Positions 25,942 through 35,528 of a stretch of DNA of 64,000 bases are shown piece after piece (the stretch's first letter is position 1; the number at the start of each line of letters is the position of its first letter). Origin of the DNA: Saccharicrinis sp963667815 (GTDB lineage: Bacteria > Bacteroidota > Bacteroidia > Bacteroidales > Marinilabiliaceae); assembly GCA_963667815.1 (NCBI GenBank), contig OY764021.1; one strand, given 5' to 3'. Position numbers and translations under genes: made by a program. The notes under the pieces are model-generated. The model saw only the letters and a list, made by a program, of their open reading frames with translations, was not told the DNA's origin and ran no database searches.

Positions 25942-27222
25942 TTACTTTTTAATTTCGACTTTATAAATCTGACTCACTCCTTCAAAATTAGCCCTAAATA
26001 TGATACTTTTTCCATCAGGAGTAAAATGTACATTTGGTTCAAGATCATAATCATGATGCTTCATATTAACCAGCTTCTCACTCTTTAGCTTCTGCATCTC
26101 ATTATCAGGATAAAATAAATAAATCCATCGCCCATTTTTAGCTTTAGCCACTTGAGTTTCGTTTCCCCCATCACCAGCAAATATCTTTTGATCAGGTGAA
26201 ATGTTGAAATGAATAGACCATTCATCTCTTTCCATTTGGTAAGCTATTTCTTTTCCTGTCTTAATATTTGTTCCGGCTAAATAGAAAGTCTCTCCACGTG
26301 GTTTCTGTAGATCAAACCACACCGTTTGACCATCAACACTAAAAAACTCATGCCCGGCAATTTCTCGATGCATGGTTCTTTTATGCATTAACATTGGTTC
26401 TTTCTCGCCCATTTTTATGGTCCAAATACGATTTACTTTATGCCAAGGGCCTTCGTGGCAAAACATTAGCACTTTGGGATCAATAGGTGAAAACTGAACA
26501 TGATTTAACCAGGCGGTATCACTATGAACAGGTATCAATGCTTTTGTCTCCGTGTTTATCGTAAAAATAGTATGAGGTAGTTTTGCTTCATATATCAATT
26601 GAAAAAACTCTGATTTTTTAGGATGATGTTTTAAAATAGAATCTTTTTCGGGTACACTGAATACTCCGGCCAGTAAAGTTTCATCTGCATTTAATGTTGT
26701 AATACCAGTGCGTTTCAATGAATCTGGAAAAACATAAAGTACTCTTGTTACTTGGTTATCAATATGAGTTGCATAAACAGTATCTCTACTTTGGTATACC
26801 ACCTCACGATGCTTTTTTGCCACAATTTCTCCATGTATTGGTGAAGTGTTATTGGTAAGCTTTTGAGTTTCTAATGTTTCGAGATTTAACACATACAACT
26901 GCCGAACTTGTTGCCCGCCATAATAATGATCTGATACACCTTCATTCTGACTTCCATAGTATACCATTAATGTACCTTTTCCATCAGCTGTTGGTAAAAA
27001 TGGATTATTATGAAAATAGAAACTGCGATTATCATTATTGTTCCGGGTTAACTTAGTTAGCTTGTGACCCGTATCTTTATCAATCCATTGATTGGGCATT
27101 GGTGTTTGCCCGCCTGTTTCTAATATGGGTATCGTATCCTTTGTTTTACAGCTTAATAAAAATCCTATAGAAATAATGAGCACTGCTAACAAAGTGGCTG
27201 GTTTTGAACGTAGATTTTTCAT
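25942..27222 (-). CDS. oligogalacturonate lyase, PL22 family lipoprotein
   Basis: 426 residues with lipobox FLLSC (Cys25). The family cleaves unsaturated oligogalacturonides by exolytic beta-elimination in a seven-bladed propeller with a metal-bound His site. Recognised segments are LTRNNNDNRSFYFHNN (~58-73), HVQFSPIDPKVLMFCHEGPWH (241-261), and repeated blade strands such as SVDGQTVWFD and DEWSIHFNISPDQKIF. It is alone here, not in a visible pectin locus, and its position between LytTR genes and the two-component efflux operon looks coincidental. The family call is firm; activity is inferred. Confidence 0.85.
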   Translation of the reverse strand: MKNLRSKPATLLAVLIISIGFLLSCKTKDTIPILETGGQTPMPNQWIDKDTGHKLTKLTRNNNDNRSFYFHNNPFLPTADGKGTLMVYYGSQNEGVSDHYYGGQQVRQLYVLNLETLETQKLTNNTSPIHGEIVAKKHREVVYQSRDTVYATHIDNQVTRVLYVFPDSLKRTGITTLNADETLLAGVFSVPEKDSILKHHPKKSEFFQLIYEAKLPHTIFTINTETKALIPVHSDTAWLNHVQFSPIDPKVLMFCHEGPWHKVNRIWTIKMGEKEPMLMHKRTMHREIAGHEFFSVDGQTVWFDLQKPRGETFYLAGTNIKTGKEIAYQMERDEWSIHFNISPDQKIFAGDGGNETQVAKAKNGRWIYLFYPDNEMQKLKSEKLVNMKHHDYDLEPNVHFTPDGKSIIFRANFEGVSQIYKVEIKK

Positions 27223-27350
27223 AGATTATATATTTAAATTTAACCTATTAAAATTACCTAATGCACAATGTTTATATATGTGTATTTGTATTATAACCTG
27301 TTGTTTTGTACACAGTTCAAATAACACAATAAAAGATAAGTTCAATGATT

Positions 27351-27536
27351 CTATTTTATCTGGATATGGTATTTTTCAATGATCATAGCTCTATTATCTT
27401 CATCCATAGTACTCAAATACTTTTTCCAACCCGGACAAAAATTGATATGCCATCGCCAAATTTTCCCCAGGAATGACTTTGGATTTTTATCGAACTTTGC
27501 TCTCCAAGGACAATTTTCGCAACTATTTGATTCCAT
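27351..27536 (-). CDS. small CxxCPW protein of unknown function
   Basis: 61 residues, rich in Lys/Trp. It contains the NCPWRAKFDKNPKSFLGKIW motif (Cys6 and Cys9, then Cys34 in FCPGWKKYL). The spacing of Cys and Trp looks like a conserved zinc-binding or redox mini-domain. It lies 36 bases after the LytR-type regulator gene on the same strand, so it may be the last gene of that operon. Similar small Cys-Pro-Trp proteins occur in Bacteroidota, but I cannot name a family with confidence. Confidence 0.55.
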   Translation of the reverse strand: MESNSCENCPWRAKFDKNPKSFLGKIWRWHINFCPGWKKYLSTMDEDNRAMIIEKYHIQIK

Positions 27537-27571
27537 AATAAAATATTCTAATTCAAGGATTAAACAAGTTA

Positions 27572-28300
27572 TTACAAAAATCGTTTTTTTACAAATTCAT
27601 CAAAAACTTCTTTATACTGCTTACTGATTGGAATACGTTCATTCCCAAATATAATCCGATAGCGTTCAATGGCTGTAACTTTATCTAAATTTACAATATA
27701 GGATCTATGAACGCGCATAAACCGATCTTTTGGCAAGCGTTCCTCTATTGATTTCATTGTTGCATAAAATACTATTGCCCTTTCTGAAGATTCCGTATAT
27801 AATTTTACATAATCCTTTAACCCCTCGGCATATAAAATATCTGCATAATTGATTCTCAAATACTGGGAGTTGGCTTTTATAAAAAGATAATCCTCTTCTT
27901 CATTTACACTGTCATTCTTTGATACTGCAGATTCTAAAAGTTCAAAATGCTCTTTTGCATGCATCACGGATTTTAGAAAAACTTCATAACTAACCGGTTT
28001 TAGAAGATAATCAAGTGCATGTAGTTGAAACCCCTCCACAGCATATTTTTCATATGCTGTTATAAATATCACTTTGGTACTTTCATCTAGAGTACGTGCA
28101 AATTCAACACCTGTAAAATCAGGCATCTGTATATCCAAAAATATTAATTGTACTTTATTTTCCTGTAAAAACTCCATTGCATCAATGGGATTATCAAACT
28201 CTCCTTTAAGTTCAAGAAATGGAGTTTTATTAATATGCGAAACTATTAACCCAAGTGCTAAAGGCTCATCATCAATGGCTATACAAGATATCTTCTTCAT
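27572..28300 (-). CDS. LytR/AlgR-type response regulator
   Basis: 242 residues. The receiver domain has Asp10/Asp11 and phospho-acceptor Asp56 (IFLDIQMPDF). The LytTR DNA-binding domain occupies ~140-240 (DYLFIKANSQYLRINYADI, MRVHRSYIVNLDKVTAIE, IPISKQYKEVF). Its gene lies 53 bases after the cognate LytS-type kinase gene. Together they end the efflux operon and probably regulate it in response to an envelope signal. Confidence 0.94.
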   Translation of the reverse strand: MKKISCIAIDDEPLALGLIVSHINKTPFLELKGEFDNPIDAMEFLQENKVQLIFLDIQMPDFTGVEFARTLDESTKVIFITAYEKYAVEGFQLHALDYLLKPVSYEVFLKSVMHAKEHFELLESAVSKNDSVNEEEDYLFIKANSQYLRINYADILYAEGLKDYVKLYTESSERAIVFYATMKSIEERLPKDRFMRVHRSYIVNLDKVTAIERYRIIFGNERIPISKQYKEVFDEFVKKRFL

Positions 28301-28353
28301 AATTACAACTTACTTATCTACTAAAGCTTATTTTACACAATGGCGTTCTCTCT

Positions 28354-29451
28354 TTACGCATCTTTAATTATAGGTATTGTTAATGACACCTCAAATACAT
28401 TGTCATTACTACTCATTTTTAAATTTGCTTTATTCCCGTAAATTAAATTCAATCGCTTTTTAATATTAGTGATTCCAACACCTCCTGAATTATTTTCATC
28501 AGCTTTTAATTTCTGAGGAATACTATTCTCACACTTAAAAACTACTTTATCAGTCTCTGATTGTAGCAATATTTTAATAAAGGATTTTTCACGATAACTA
28601 ACTCCATGTTTAAAAGCATTTTCTATAAATGGAATAAACAACAATGGTGGAATATTAAAATCGGAAACAATATCGGAAATATGTACATCAAGTTCTACCT
28701 TGGATGTTAATCTCTGTCTCATCAGATCAATATAATTCTGAGTAAATTCGAATTCTTTGCGGAGCTCAATCGTTTTAATATCTGATTCATATATAAGATA
28801 GCGCATTAATCCTGATAACTTTTCAACAGATTTTTGAGCTTTTGTACCATCTATAGCAATTAATGCATAGATATTATTAAGTGCATTAAAAAAGAAATGT
28901 GGACTAATTTGATTCTTTAAAAAAGCCAATTCTGTATCTTGATGGGCTTTTTCTTTTTCTTGCTGTTCCTTTTCTGTTTGTTTAACTTGTTTAATCACAC
29001 CAACGCCTGTACTTGTACCTAAAATCAATAGAAGAAAATAAAAATTATCAATTACTCTGGGATCAATAAAAAACAGCTTTCGCTCTTTTGGTTTAAAGTC
29101 TATTTTATCCATTGGTTTTGGCAGTTCTTTCATATCTAATTTATGCCTCAAATCATCAAACGACAATAATTCAAAACACAAATGAGATAAAAGCAGAATG
29201 GCTATAGCAAGAAGAACAAGAGCAACAAAGAAAAATACTTTTCTTTGTGAAAAATAAAGCTTTGGTACTAAATATAGATAGTTTACATAAAACGCTAAAA
29301 TCATAAAAAACATCTGATAGTAGTAACTATACCTCCAAATAATTAAATGATCATCTGTTCTGTCAAATACAAATAATGGTAATAACAAAACAAACATTAG
29401 TACTACAATATGCGGTAACCAGTTTACTAATTTTGACTTTATTGCTTGCAT
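28354..29451 (-). CDS. LytS-type sensor histidine kinase (HisKA_7TM/PF06580 class)
   Basis: 365 residues. Membrane helices occupy the first ~155 residues (~10-30, 45-65, 72-95, 135-155). The kinase box LKNQISPHFFFNALNN has His185, typical of LytS/YpdA-type kinases. The ATPase N box is ENAFKHGVSYREK (~272-285) and the G box is GGVGITNIKKRLNL. It pairs with the adjacent LytTR response regulator. The sensed signal is unknown. It is the fifth gene of the TolC-HlyD-ABC operon. Confidence 0.93.
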   Translation of the reverse strand: MQAIKSKLVNWLPHIVVLMFVLLLPLFVFDRTDDHLIIWRYSYYYQMFFMILAFYVNYLYLVPKLYFSQRKVFFFVALVLLAIAILLLSHLCFELLSFDDLRHKLDMKELPKPMDKIDFKPKERKLFFIDPRVIDNFYFLLLILGTSTGVGVIKQVKQTEKEQQEKEKAHQDTELAFLKNQISPHFFFNALNNIYALIAIDGTKAQKSVEKLSGLMRYLIYESDIKTIELRKEFEFTQNYIDLMRQRLTSKVELDVHISDIVSDFNIPPLLFIPFIENAFKHGVSYREKSFIKILLQSETDKVVFKCENSIPQKLKADENNSGGVGITNIKKRLNLIYGNKANLKMSSNDNVFEVSLTIPIIKDA

Positions 29452-29572
29452 GCTTTAAAGATAATGTTTCTTTTAACAACTTTTTGAATGTAATATGCTA
29501 TTGCTGACTAATAAGCGTAACTCACTTCGCCAACAATAGCACTTCCATACCCAATCACTATTCTATAATATA

Positions 29573-30793
29573 TTATTCATGACGTAAAGCAACTATGGGA
29601 TCCAATGCAGCAGCTTTTCGTGCTGGATACCACCCGAAAAATACACCTATAAAAGTGCAGACCATAAACGACAAAATCATAGATTCGTTTGTAACCAATA
29701 TTGGCCAGTTCATTATACTACCTACACCATTTGATACGGCAATTCCCATTATTACACCAATCAATCCGCCTAATACGCTTAATAAAATTGCCTCCAGTAA
29801 AAACTGCATTAGTATATCTTTTCCTTTTCCGCCAATGGCCAATCGAAGACCAATTTCACGTGTGCGTTCTGTAACTGACACAAACATGATATTCATGATT
29901 CCGATTCCACCAACTAATAGAGAAATAGCAGAAATAGCACCTAGCAATATTAACATCATCTCTGATATAGAACTAAAGTTACTAATCAATTCCTCCTGAG
30001 TTCTGATTTCAAAATCATTATCCTCAGTTTCTTTTAATTTGTGCGAAACACGTAACAGTTCTTCTATACTAGCACTGGTTTCATCTATTTTATCCTCAGA
30101 AATTGCAGACATAACAATAGCTCGTAAATAGGTTTGCCTGGTAATCCTTTTCATAATAGTTGAATAAGGTGCCAACAAAACATCGTCCTGATCCTGTCCA
30201 AATGTATTGTCACCTTTTTGCTTCAGAATACCAATAACCTTAAATGGAATATTGTTAAAACGAATATTCTGACCAATTGGCTTGCTTCCTTGTCCAAAAA
30301 TATTATCTGCAACTGTTTGTCCAATGACACATACTTTTGCTGCCGTTTTAATTTCCTGTGATGAATAAAATCTTCCACTGGATATTTCGTACTTTTTGAT
30401 ATATGCAAAATCCTCATTCCCACCCATTATTGTAGTTGGCCAGTTATTTGATCCAAATACAACCTGCCCTGAGCTTTGAATTTCAGGCGAAACGGCCTTA
30501 ACCAAATTACAATTCTTTTTTAAATAGGTAACATCTGTTTCTTTCAGCGTTTGAGATTCGGTTCTCCCCATGTGTACACCACCTCGATTCATACTTGCCG
30601 GCATTACATTAATCAGGTTCGTTCCCATATCTGATATTTTTGATTTGATACTTTCATTTGAACCCTGACCTATAGCCAACATTGTAATTACAGCACCAAC
30701 TCCAATCACTATTCCCAACATAGTTAAGAACGATCGTAATTTATTACGCTTAATGGCGGATACTGCTATTTTAAATAGATTAACAAATTTCAT
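29573..30793 (-). CDS. ABC transporter permease, MacB/LolC-like
   Basis: 407 residues from ATG 30793 (MKFVNLFKIAVSAIKRNKL). The frame is open 31 residues upstream, but MacB permeases begin here. TM1 (~20-45) is followed by a ~220-residue MacB periplasmic core domain (~45-270) and three TM helices (~285-400, with LLGAISAISLLVGGIGIMNIM and FLLEAILLSVLGG). It forms the inner-membrane part of the tripartite exporter with the ATPase and adaptor encoded just upstream. The substrate is unknown (drug, lipid or peptide). Confidence 0.93.
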   Translation of the reverse strand: MKFVNLFKIAVSAIKRNKLRSFLTMLGIVIGVGAVITMLAIGQGSNESIKSKISDMGTNLINVMPASMNRGGVHMGRTESQTLKETDVTYLKKNCNLVKAVSPEIQSSGQVVFGSNNWPTTIMGGNEDFAYIKKYEISSGRFYSSQEIKTAAKVCVIGQTVADNIFGQGSKPIGQNIRFNNIPFKVIGILKQKGDNTFGQDQDDVLLAPYSTIMKRITRQTYLRAIVMSAISEDKIDETSASIEELLRVSHKLKETEDNDFEIRTQEELISNFSSISEMMLILLGAISAISLLVGGIGIMNIMFVSVTERTREIGLRLAIGGKGKDILMQFLLEAILLSVLGGLIGVIMGIAVSNGVGSIMNWPILVTNESMILSFMVCTFIGVFFGWYPARKAAALDPIVALRHE

Positions 30794-30967
30794 TTTTCCT
30801 GAATTAAAGAGTACTAAAACATAAGTTGAAAAACGTAAGCCCTGTACAGAAACAAAAATCAAAATCGAACATCTAACATATTCCATCTTGCTACTACTGC
30901 ATCTTTAAGTACGACAAAAGAGGCAGCGGTTATTTATTACAACAACCATACAGCTGCCTCTCGAACC

Positions 30968-31735
30968 CTAATTACATATTTTGTTTAATAAATAATCATC
31001 ATTTTGCAACTCCAAAATTGCATTGCTTGCACTGGTGCTGTTTTGTGTAACAATATCTTTAATAATTATTCCATCGCGGAATACAATGTTTCTTTTAGTA
31101 AACCTGGCAATATCCGGTTCGTGAGTCACAAAACCAATCGTAATTCCTTTTTCATTTAGCTCCTGAAACAAAGCCATTACTTCAAAAGAAGTACGAGAGT
31201 CTAAGTTTCCAGTAGCTTCATCTGCTAATATAATAACAGGATTATTAACTATTGATCGAGCAATAGCCACCCGCTGTTGCTGTCCACCTGACATTTGATT
31301 TGACATGTGCTTCATGCGATCTTTTAATCCTACAGCAATTAGTGCCTGTTCAGCCATCTCCCTACGCAGTTTACTATTTATTGAAGGATTATAAAGCAAT
31401 GGTAGTTCCACATTTTCAAGAGCTGAAGTCCGAGGCAATAGATTGTATGATTGAAATACAAATCCTAATTTTGAACTTCTGATATCAGCCAGTTGATTTT
31501 TCTTTAATGATTTTACGTTTTTTCCATCTAACCAATAATCACCTTTTGAAGCCCGGTCTAAACATCCTAAAATATTCAACAAGGTTGATTTACCAGATCC
31601 ACTTGTGCCCATAATTGCAACAAACTCTCCTTTGCAAATTGTTAAATCAATGCCTCTTAATGCTCTAACGGTTTCGTCACCTACCTGATAATTTTTATAC
31701 AATTTTTCTATTTCGATGATTTTATTTTGTACCAT
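30968..31735 (-). CDS. ABC transporter ATP-binding protein, MacB/LolD-like
   Basis: 255 residues. Walker A GTSGSGKST (~43-51), ABC signature MSGGQQQR (~148-155), Walker B VIILADEAT (~168-176), H-loop THEPDIARF (~203). It supplies energy to the permease encoded next. A helical C-terminal tail (~230-255) is extra to the core. It lies in the middle of the efflux operon. Confidence 0.94.
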   Translation of the reverse strand: MVQNKIIEIEKLYKNYQVGDETVRALRGIDLTICKGEFVAIMGTSGSGKSTLLNILGCLDRASKGDYWLDGKNVKSLKKNQLADIRSSKLGFVFQSYNLLPRTSALENVELPLLYNPSINSKLRREMAEQALIAVGLKDRMKHMSNQMSGGQQQRVAIARSIVNNPVIILADEATGNLDSRTSFEVMALFQELNEKGITIGFVTHEPDIARFTKRNIVFRDGIIIKDIVTQNSTSASNAILELQNDDYLLNKICN

Positions 31736-31775
31736 TTGAATCCTCTTTTGATGTTTTCAAACCAAATTCCTAATT

Positions 31776-33071
31776 CTACATTGGAGGAGGTCCTCCAGGG
31801 CCGCCTTTTTTATCTTTATGCTGTGGCACAAATGGACTTGATTCATCTTCATTTTCTTGATCACCTTCATTATTCAAATCTTGCTCCACTCCTTCTCTTA
31901 CAGCAACCACAACCTCATCTCCTTCATTTAATCCAGAAATAATTTCTATCTGTGTACCATCATTAATTCCGGTTTCCACTCTTACCGGATGAATCATTTC
32001 ACCCTGCTTCACCCAAAATGTTTTATGTGTTGCATCATCTTCACCCATTCCCGGAGGAGGACCAGGCATTCCTTGTATTTCAAGCATTTCGACTCCTGGA
32101 GGAGGCATCATTTCTTCTTCAGGTCTTGATTGTATTATTTCTTGCATAACCTTACTATCCGGTGTAAAACGAATTGCTTTTCCTGCTGCCAGCAATACAT
32201 CATTTGCCTCCTCTACATAGGCAGTTATACTCGCTGTCATTCCAGGTTTTAATTTCATTTCCAGATTTTCAACGGCCACGATTACAGTATAAGTGATTAC
32301 ATTTGACTCTTCATTTGGCTGTAATCTGATTTCGGAAACCTTACCCGTAAATGTATCATCAGGAAAGGCATCAACTGTAAATTCAACACGTTGATATAAC
32401 TGAACCAAACCAATATCAGCCTCATCCACATCAGCTTCCACCTGCATTTCACTTAGATCGTTTGTAATTGTGAATAATTCCGGTGTACTCATACTTGCCG
32501 CCACTGTTTGACCCTCTTCAACAGCTCTATTCAGCACAACACCATCTATGGGAGAATAAATAGTAGCATAACCCAGGTTACGTTCTGCCTTTTCAACATT
32601 TGCTTTGGCCGATTTTACACTTGACTTAGTCAGTTTATAATTATAAACCGCCTCATCATAATCACTTTGCGATAAAACATCTTTTTCATACAATGTTTTC
32701 ATGCGTGCCAGGTTTTTACTCTGATATTCAAATTCTGCCTCAGCTCTGTTTAATTCAGCCTGAGCAGTTTCTAACGAAGAAAGCAAGGTAGCTTTATCTA
32801 ACTCCGCTATAAGCTGTCCTTTTTTTACAACGGAATTAAAATCCACATATAATTTTTCAATAACTCCCGACACCTGTGTTCCCACTTCCACAGTATTTGT
32901 TGCTTCAAGTGTTCCTGTAGCCGTAATCGTATTATTAATTGATCCACGTTCTACTTTAGTTGTTTCAAAAACATATCCGGAATTACTTGTATCTTTAAAC
33001 GAATAGGTTAAAATCGCTGCTAATATAAAGCATGAAACAACAACATAAATAATGATCTTTTTACGTTTCAT
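31776..33071 (-). CDS. HlyD/MacA-type periplasmic adaptor (membrane fusion protein)
   Basis: 431 residues. An N-terminal anchor helix (~8-25) leads into the lipoyl/biotinyl motif VEVGTQVSGVIEKLYVDF (~63-80). The alpha-hairpin coiled coil is at ~100-170 (SLETAQAELNRAEAEFEYQS), and the beta-barrel domain is at ~190-290. The C-terminal part has a Pro/Gly/Met-rich insert MMPPPGVEMLEI...PGPPPG (~320-345) and a Gly/Pro-rich acidic tail. It links the ABC inner-membrane unit with TolC. Confidence 0.93.
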   Translation of the reverse strand: MKRKKIIIYVVVSCFILAAILTYSFKDTSNSGYVFETTKVERGSINNTITATGTLEATNTVEVGTQVSGVIEKLYVDFNSVVKKGQLIAELDKATLLSSLETAQAELNRAEAEFEYQSKNLARMKTLYEKDVLSQSDYDEAVYNYKLTKSSVKSAKANVEKAERNLGYATIYSPIDGVVLNRAVEEGQTVAASMSTPELFTITNDLSEMQVEADVDEADIGLVQLYQRVEFTVDAFPDDTFTGKVSEIRLQPNEESNVITYTVIVAVENLEMKLKPGMTASITAYVEEANDVLLAAGKAIRFTPDSKVMQEIIQSRPEEEMMPPPGVEMLEIQGMPGPPPGMGEDDATHKTFWVKQGEMIHPVRVETGINDGTQIEIISGLNEGDEVVVAVREGVEQDLNNEGDQENEDESSPFVPQHKDKKGGPGGPPPM

Positions 33072-33109
33072 TTGACTATTTATTTTTATTTGCTCTGTTC
33101 TTGTCAGTT

Positions 33110-34435
33110 CTAAAATCCAATACTATTTCCCATGTAATATTCAATAACCTCATTTTGCAAAATCAGATTGTATTTAGCTCTTGTCAGATTATTTTTAGCT
33201 GTTGCCAAATTGTTTTTTGATGTAACAAAATCTACAGAACTCAACATTCCCTGAGAAAACATTTCTTCAGCTAATTTATAAGACTCTTGCTCAGCTTGAT
33301 ATTGCTCCTGATAAGACAAATAGGAACTATTAGCTGTTTCAGCGTCGGTACATGCCTGTTCAATAGCTTTTCGTAGATCATTTTTAATATCAATCAGATT
33401 ATACATGTAATTATCACTGGCTATAACGGCTTGTTTTATTTTATTTTTTACTTCTTTTCGCTGGTAGATAGGTACACTTAATGAAAGCCCAATGGACGGA
33501 GTAATATTGTTTGATATCTGATTGCTAAATTTTATACCTAATGAACTCCCGTAATTACTTTGAATACCTCCACTTAATGATAAACTCGGCAGTGCATTAA
33601 CTTTAGCTAACTGAATATCTAGTGTTGAACTTTTTAAACTAAGCTCAGCCGTTTTAACACTTGGCTGAATATCCAATGCCACATCATAAATAGTAGAAGG
33701 ATCGTAAACTTCATCTACTTTTAATAACGTTTCTGATTCCGGATCAACTACATCAAATGAATTATTAACAGGCATATTCATTGTTTGCATCAATGTAACC
33801 ATACTTATTCTCAAGTCACTTTTAGCTGCTATTAATGATGCCTTATCTGCAGCATATTGCGACTTAATATTAAAATAATCAGAAGGAGATAATACTCCAG
33901 CCTCTCTTTTAATTGTGGCTTCCTCCAACTGCTTTTCAGTTGCTTCTAGTTGAGATTGATAATTTTTAACCTGTTCCCTGGACTGAAGAATAGAAATATA
34001 GGCAGATAAAACATCTAAACTCAATAACTCCTCCTGAGTTTTTATATCAGTTTCTGCAGCACTTAAATTAATTTTACCCTGAAGAATAGAATTTTTAATT
34101 CTGGCTCCATTATATAAAGTAAGATTTGAACTTAATCCTAAACTGGTATTGGTATTTGAATCACGATTCCAATCTCCATTTGCACTGTTATATGAGCTAC
34201 TATTGCTCCAACTTTCATTTGCGGATAAAGATAGGTTTGGTCCTCGCTCAGCTTTTCTTTGTTCCAAATCTGAGGTTTGACTAGCCACTTCATTATTAGC
34301 TCTGCCTATCGTTGTACTATTTTCTAATGCATACTTGATACAATCATCCAAAGAAAACAAATTTTGCTGAGCCCTTGATGGAATCATTACCAGCCCAAGC
34401 AAACACACCAAAAATATTTTTACAATCGACTTCAT
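33110..34435 (-). CDS. TolC-family outer-membrane efflux protein
   Basis: 441 residues with a signal peptide (MKSIVKIFLVCLLGLVMIPS). Two repeated helical barrel halves follow (~25-230 and ~235-440). Each carries Asn/Ala/Leu-rich long helices such as SLDDCIKYALENSTTIGRA and IIKTAELSLKSSTLDIQLAK. It is the first gene of the operon, followed by the adaptor, ATPase, permease and two-component genes. Confidence 0.94.
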   Translation of the reverse strand: MKSIVKIFLVCLLGLVMIPSRAQQNLFSLDDCIKYALENSTTIGRANNEVASQTSDLEQRKAERGPNLSLSANESWSNSSSYNSANGDWNRDSNTNTSLGLSSNLTLYNGARIKNSILQGKINLSAAETDIKTQEELLSLDVLSAYISILQSREQVKNYQSQLEATEKQLEEATIKREAGVLSPSDYFNIKSQYAADKASLIAAKSDLRISMVTLMQTMNMPVNNSFDVVDPESETLLKVDEVYDPSTIYDVALDIQPSVKTAELSLKSSTLDIQLAKVNALPSLSLSGGIQSNYGSSLGIKFSNQISNNITPSIGLSLSVPIYQRKEVKNKIKQAVIASDNYMYNLIDIKNDLRKAIEQACTDAETANSSYLSYQEQYQAEQESYKLAEEMFSQGMLSSVDFVTSKNNLATAKNNLTRAKYNLILQNEVIEYYMGNSIGF

Positions 34436-34465
34436 TCTAACTGCTTTATTGATTGATTAACAGTA

Positions 34466-34497
34466 CAAATTTTTGATTATTTGTTATCTGAATCAAT
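34466..34497 (-). promoter_or_regulatory. probable promoter of the efflux operon
   Basis: Read on the minus strand: ATTG (34497-34494), 20 bases, AAAATTTG (34473-34466). This differs from TAnnTTTG at one position and gives a start site ~24 bases before the TolC ATG at 34435. Confidence 0.4.
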
Positions 34498-34594
34498 TCA
34501 ATTAGACAGTTGATCTATTTCTTTAGAAGTATGGTTAATTTTTGCCGATAAATAAAATTGAAGAATAATGGATAAATATAATTCTTAAGAAATA

Positions 34595-34648
34595 ATTTAA
34601 AGATTTTGGAGGTTACTAATAACTTATAAACAAAAAGTAACCTCCATA
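34595..34648 (-). terminator. terminator of the 36501-34667 gene group
   Basis: Perfect 11-base stem TGGAGGTTACT (34607-34617) / AGTAACCTCCA (34636-34646). On the minus strand it is followed by a short, weak T tract, so its efficiency is uncertain. Confidence 0.65.
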
Positions 34649-34666
34649 ATTAGATTAAAAATCAAT

Positions 34667-35494
34667 TTAGTTCTTATCGATTATTTTTTGAATTGAAACT
34701 TCTAGCTCTTTTGAAATAATAAGATCTAAAGTATTTGTGTTATAGGTGTATTTTCTGATAAAGTTTGGTTCAAATGCACTTTCAAATAACTGGTTTTGAT
34801 TTCTATCATAACCAAAATTTACTAAAATATCCTTTTGATTTTCAATAAATTCATAGGATACAACCGTAGCCTTATCCAAACTAATTTTCTTCAACTCTTT
34901 ATTTTTTAAAGAATACACAAATAAAGAATTAAAGTCGTTATCATTTACTTTCTGATCCTTATTGGTATCTTTTTCTGCCCCAGTAAATACCAATAATATT
35001 TCATCATCAAAATAATGAAAAGTAAGATCGGATCCATAAAATCTATACTCACTTACTTTTTGAGACTGATTATTTTTATAATCATAAACAATCAAATTAT
35101 TAAATGAACCATAATAATAACTTCTTCTTTTGTATGATGATATCCTTGATCCCCTTTCAAAGTCTCCATCTAATAATCCTAATACACCTTCCCCCATATC
35201 TTCAGCTTTTTCAAGAGTTTTAACATGCACAGGTAATATATAAATCAAGTTTAATGTATCTACTAACCTTGGTGAATCATAGGAAATAATCTGCTGGCGT
35301 AAACTATCTTTCTTTAATTCTTCGATTTTATCATCCGAAAGTAAAGCATTGTTATCAGTTCTTGAGTTTGGAAGCATGTCAGAAATTATAAATACCAATA
35401 AAGAGATCAGACCAATAACTACTGTTATTACAACTACTGTTATTAATACAGCAAGCATCCGTTGATTATAGTTTTTAATTTTTTCGATTTTCAT
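34667..35494 (-). CDS. membrane-anchored protein of unknown function
   Basis: 275 residues. An N-terminal TM helix (~13-38) precedes a periplasmic part of repetitive beta-strand character (SNFNNLIVYDYKNN type blade pieces, LVFTGAEKDTNKDQKVND). The latter is a DxNxDxxxxDxD calcium-loop-like motif at ~176-184. A second EF-like DRNQNQLFESAF lies at ~238. It may form a partial propeller. Its gene lies 34 bases after a 146-residue membrane protein. Not recognised as a known family. Confidence 0.6.
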   Translation of the reverse strand: MKIEKIKNYNQRMLAVLITVVVITVVIGLISLLVFIISDMLPNSRTDNNALLSDDKIEELKKDSLRQQIISYDSPRLVDTLNLIYILPVHVKTLEKAEDMGEGVLGLLDGDFERGSRISSYKRRSYYYGSFNNLIVYDYKNNQSQKVSEYRFYGSDLTFHYFDDEILLVFTGAEKDTNKDQKVNDNDFNSLFVYSLKNKELKKISLDKATVVSYEFIENQKDILVNFGYDRNQNQLFESAFEPNFIRKYTYNTNTLDLIISKELEVSIQKIIDKN

Positions 35495-35528
35495 TGTGTT
35501 GATAACTTACGGTTTGCACTTTTTATAA

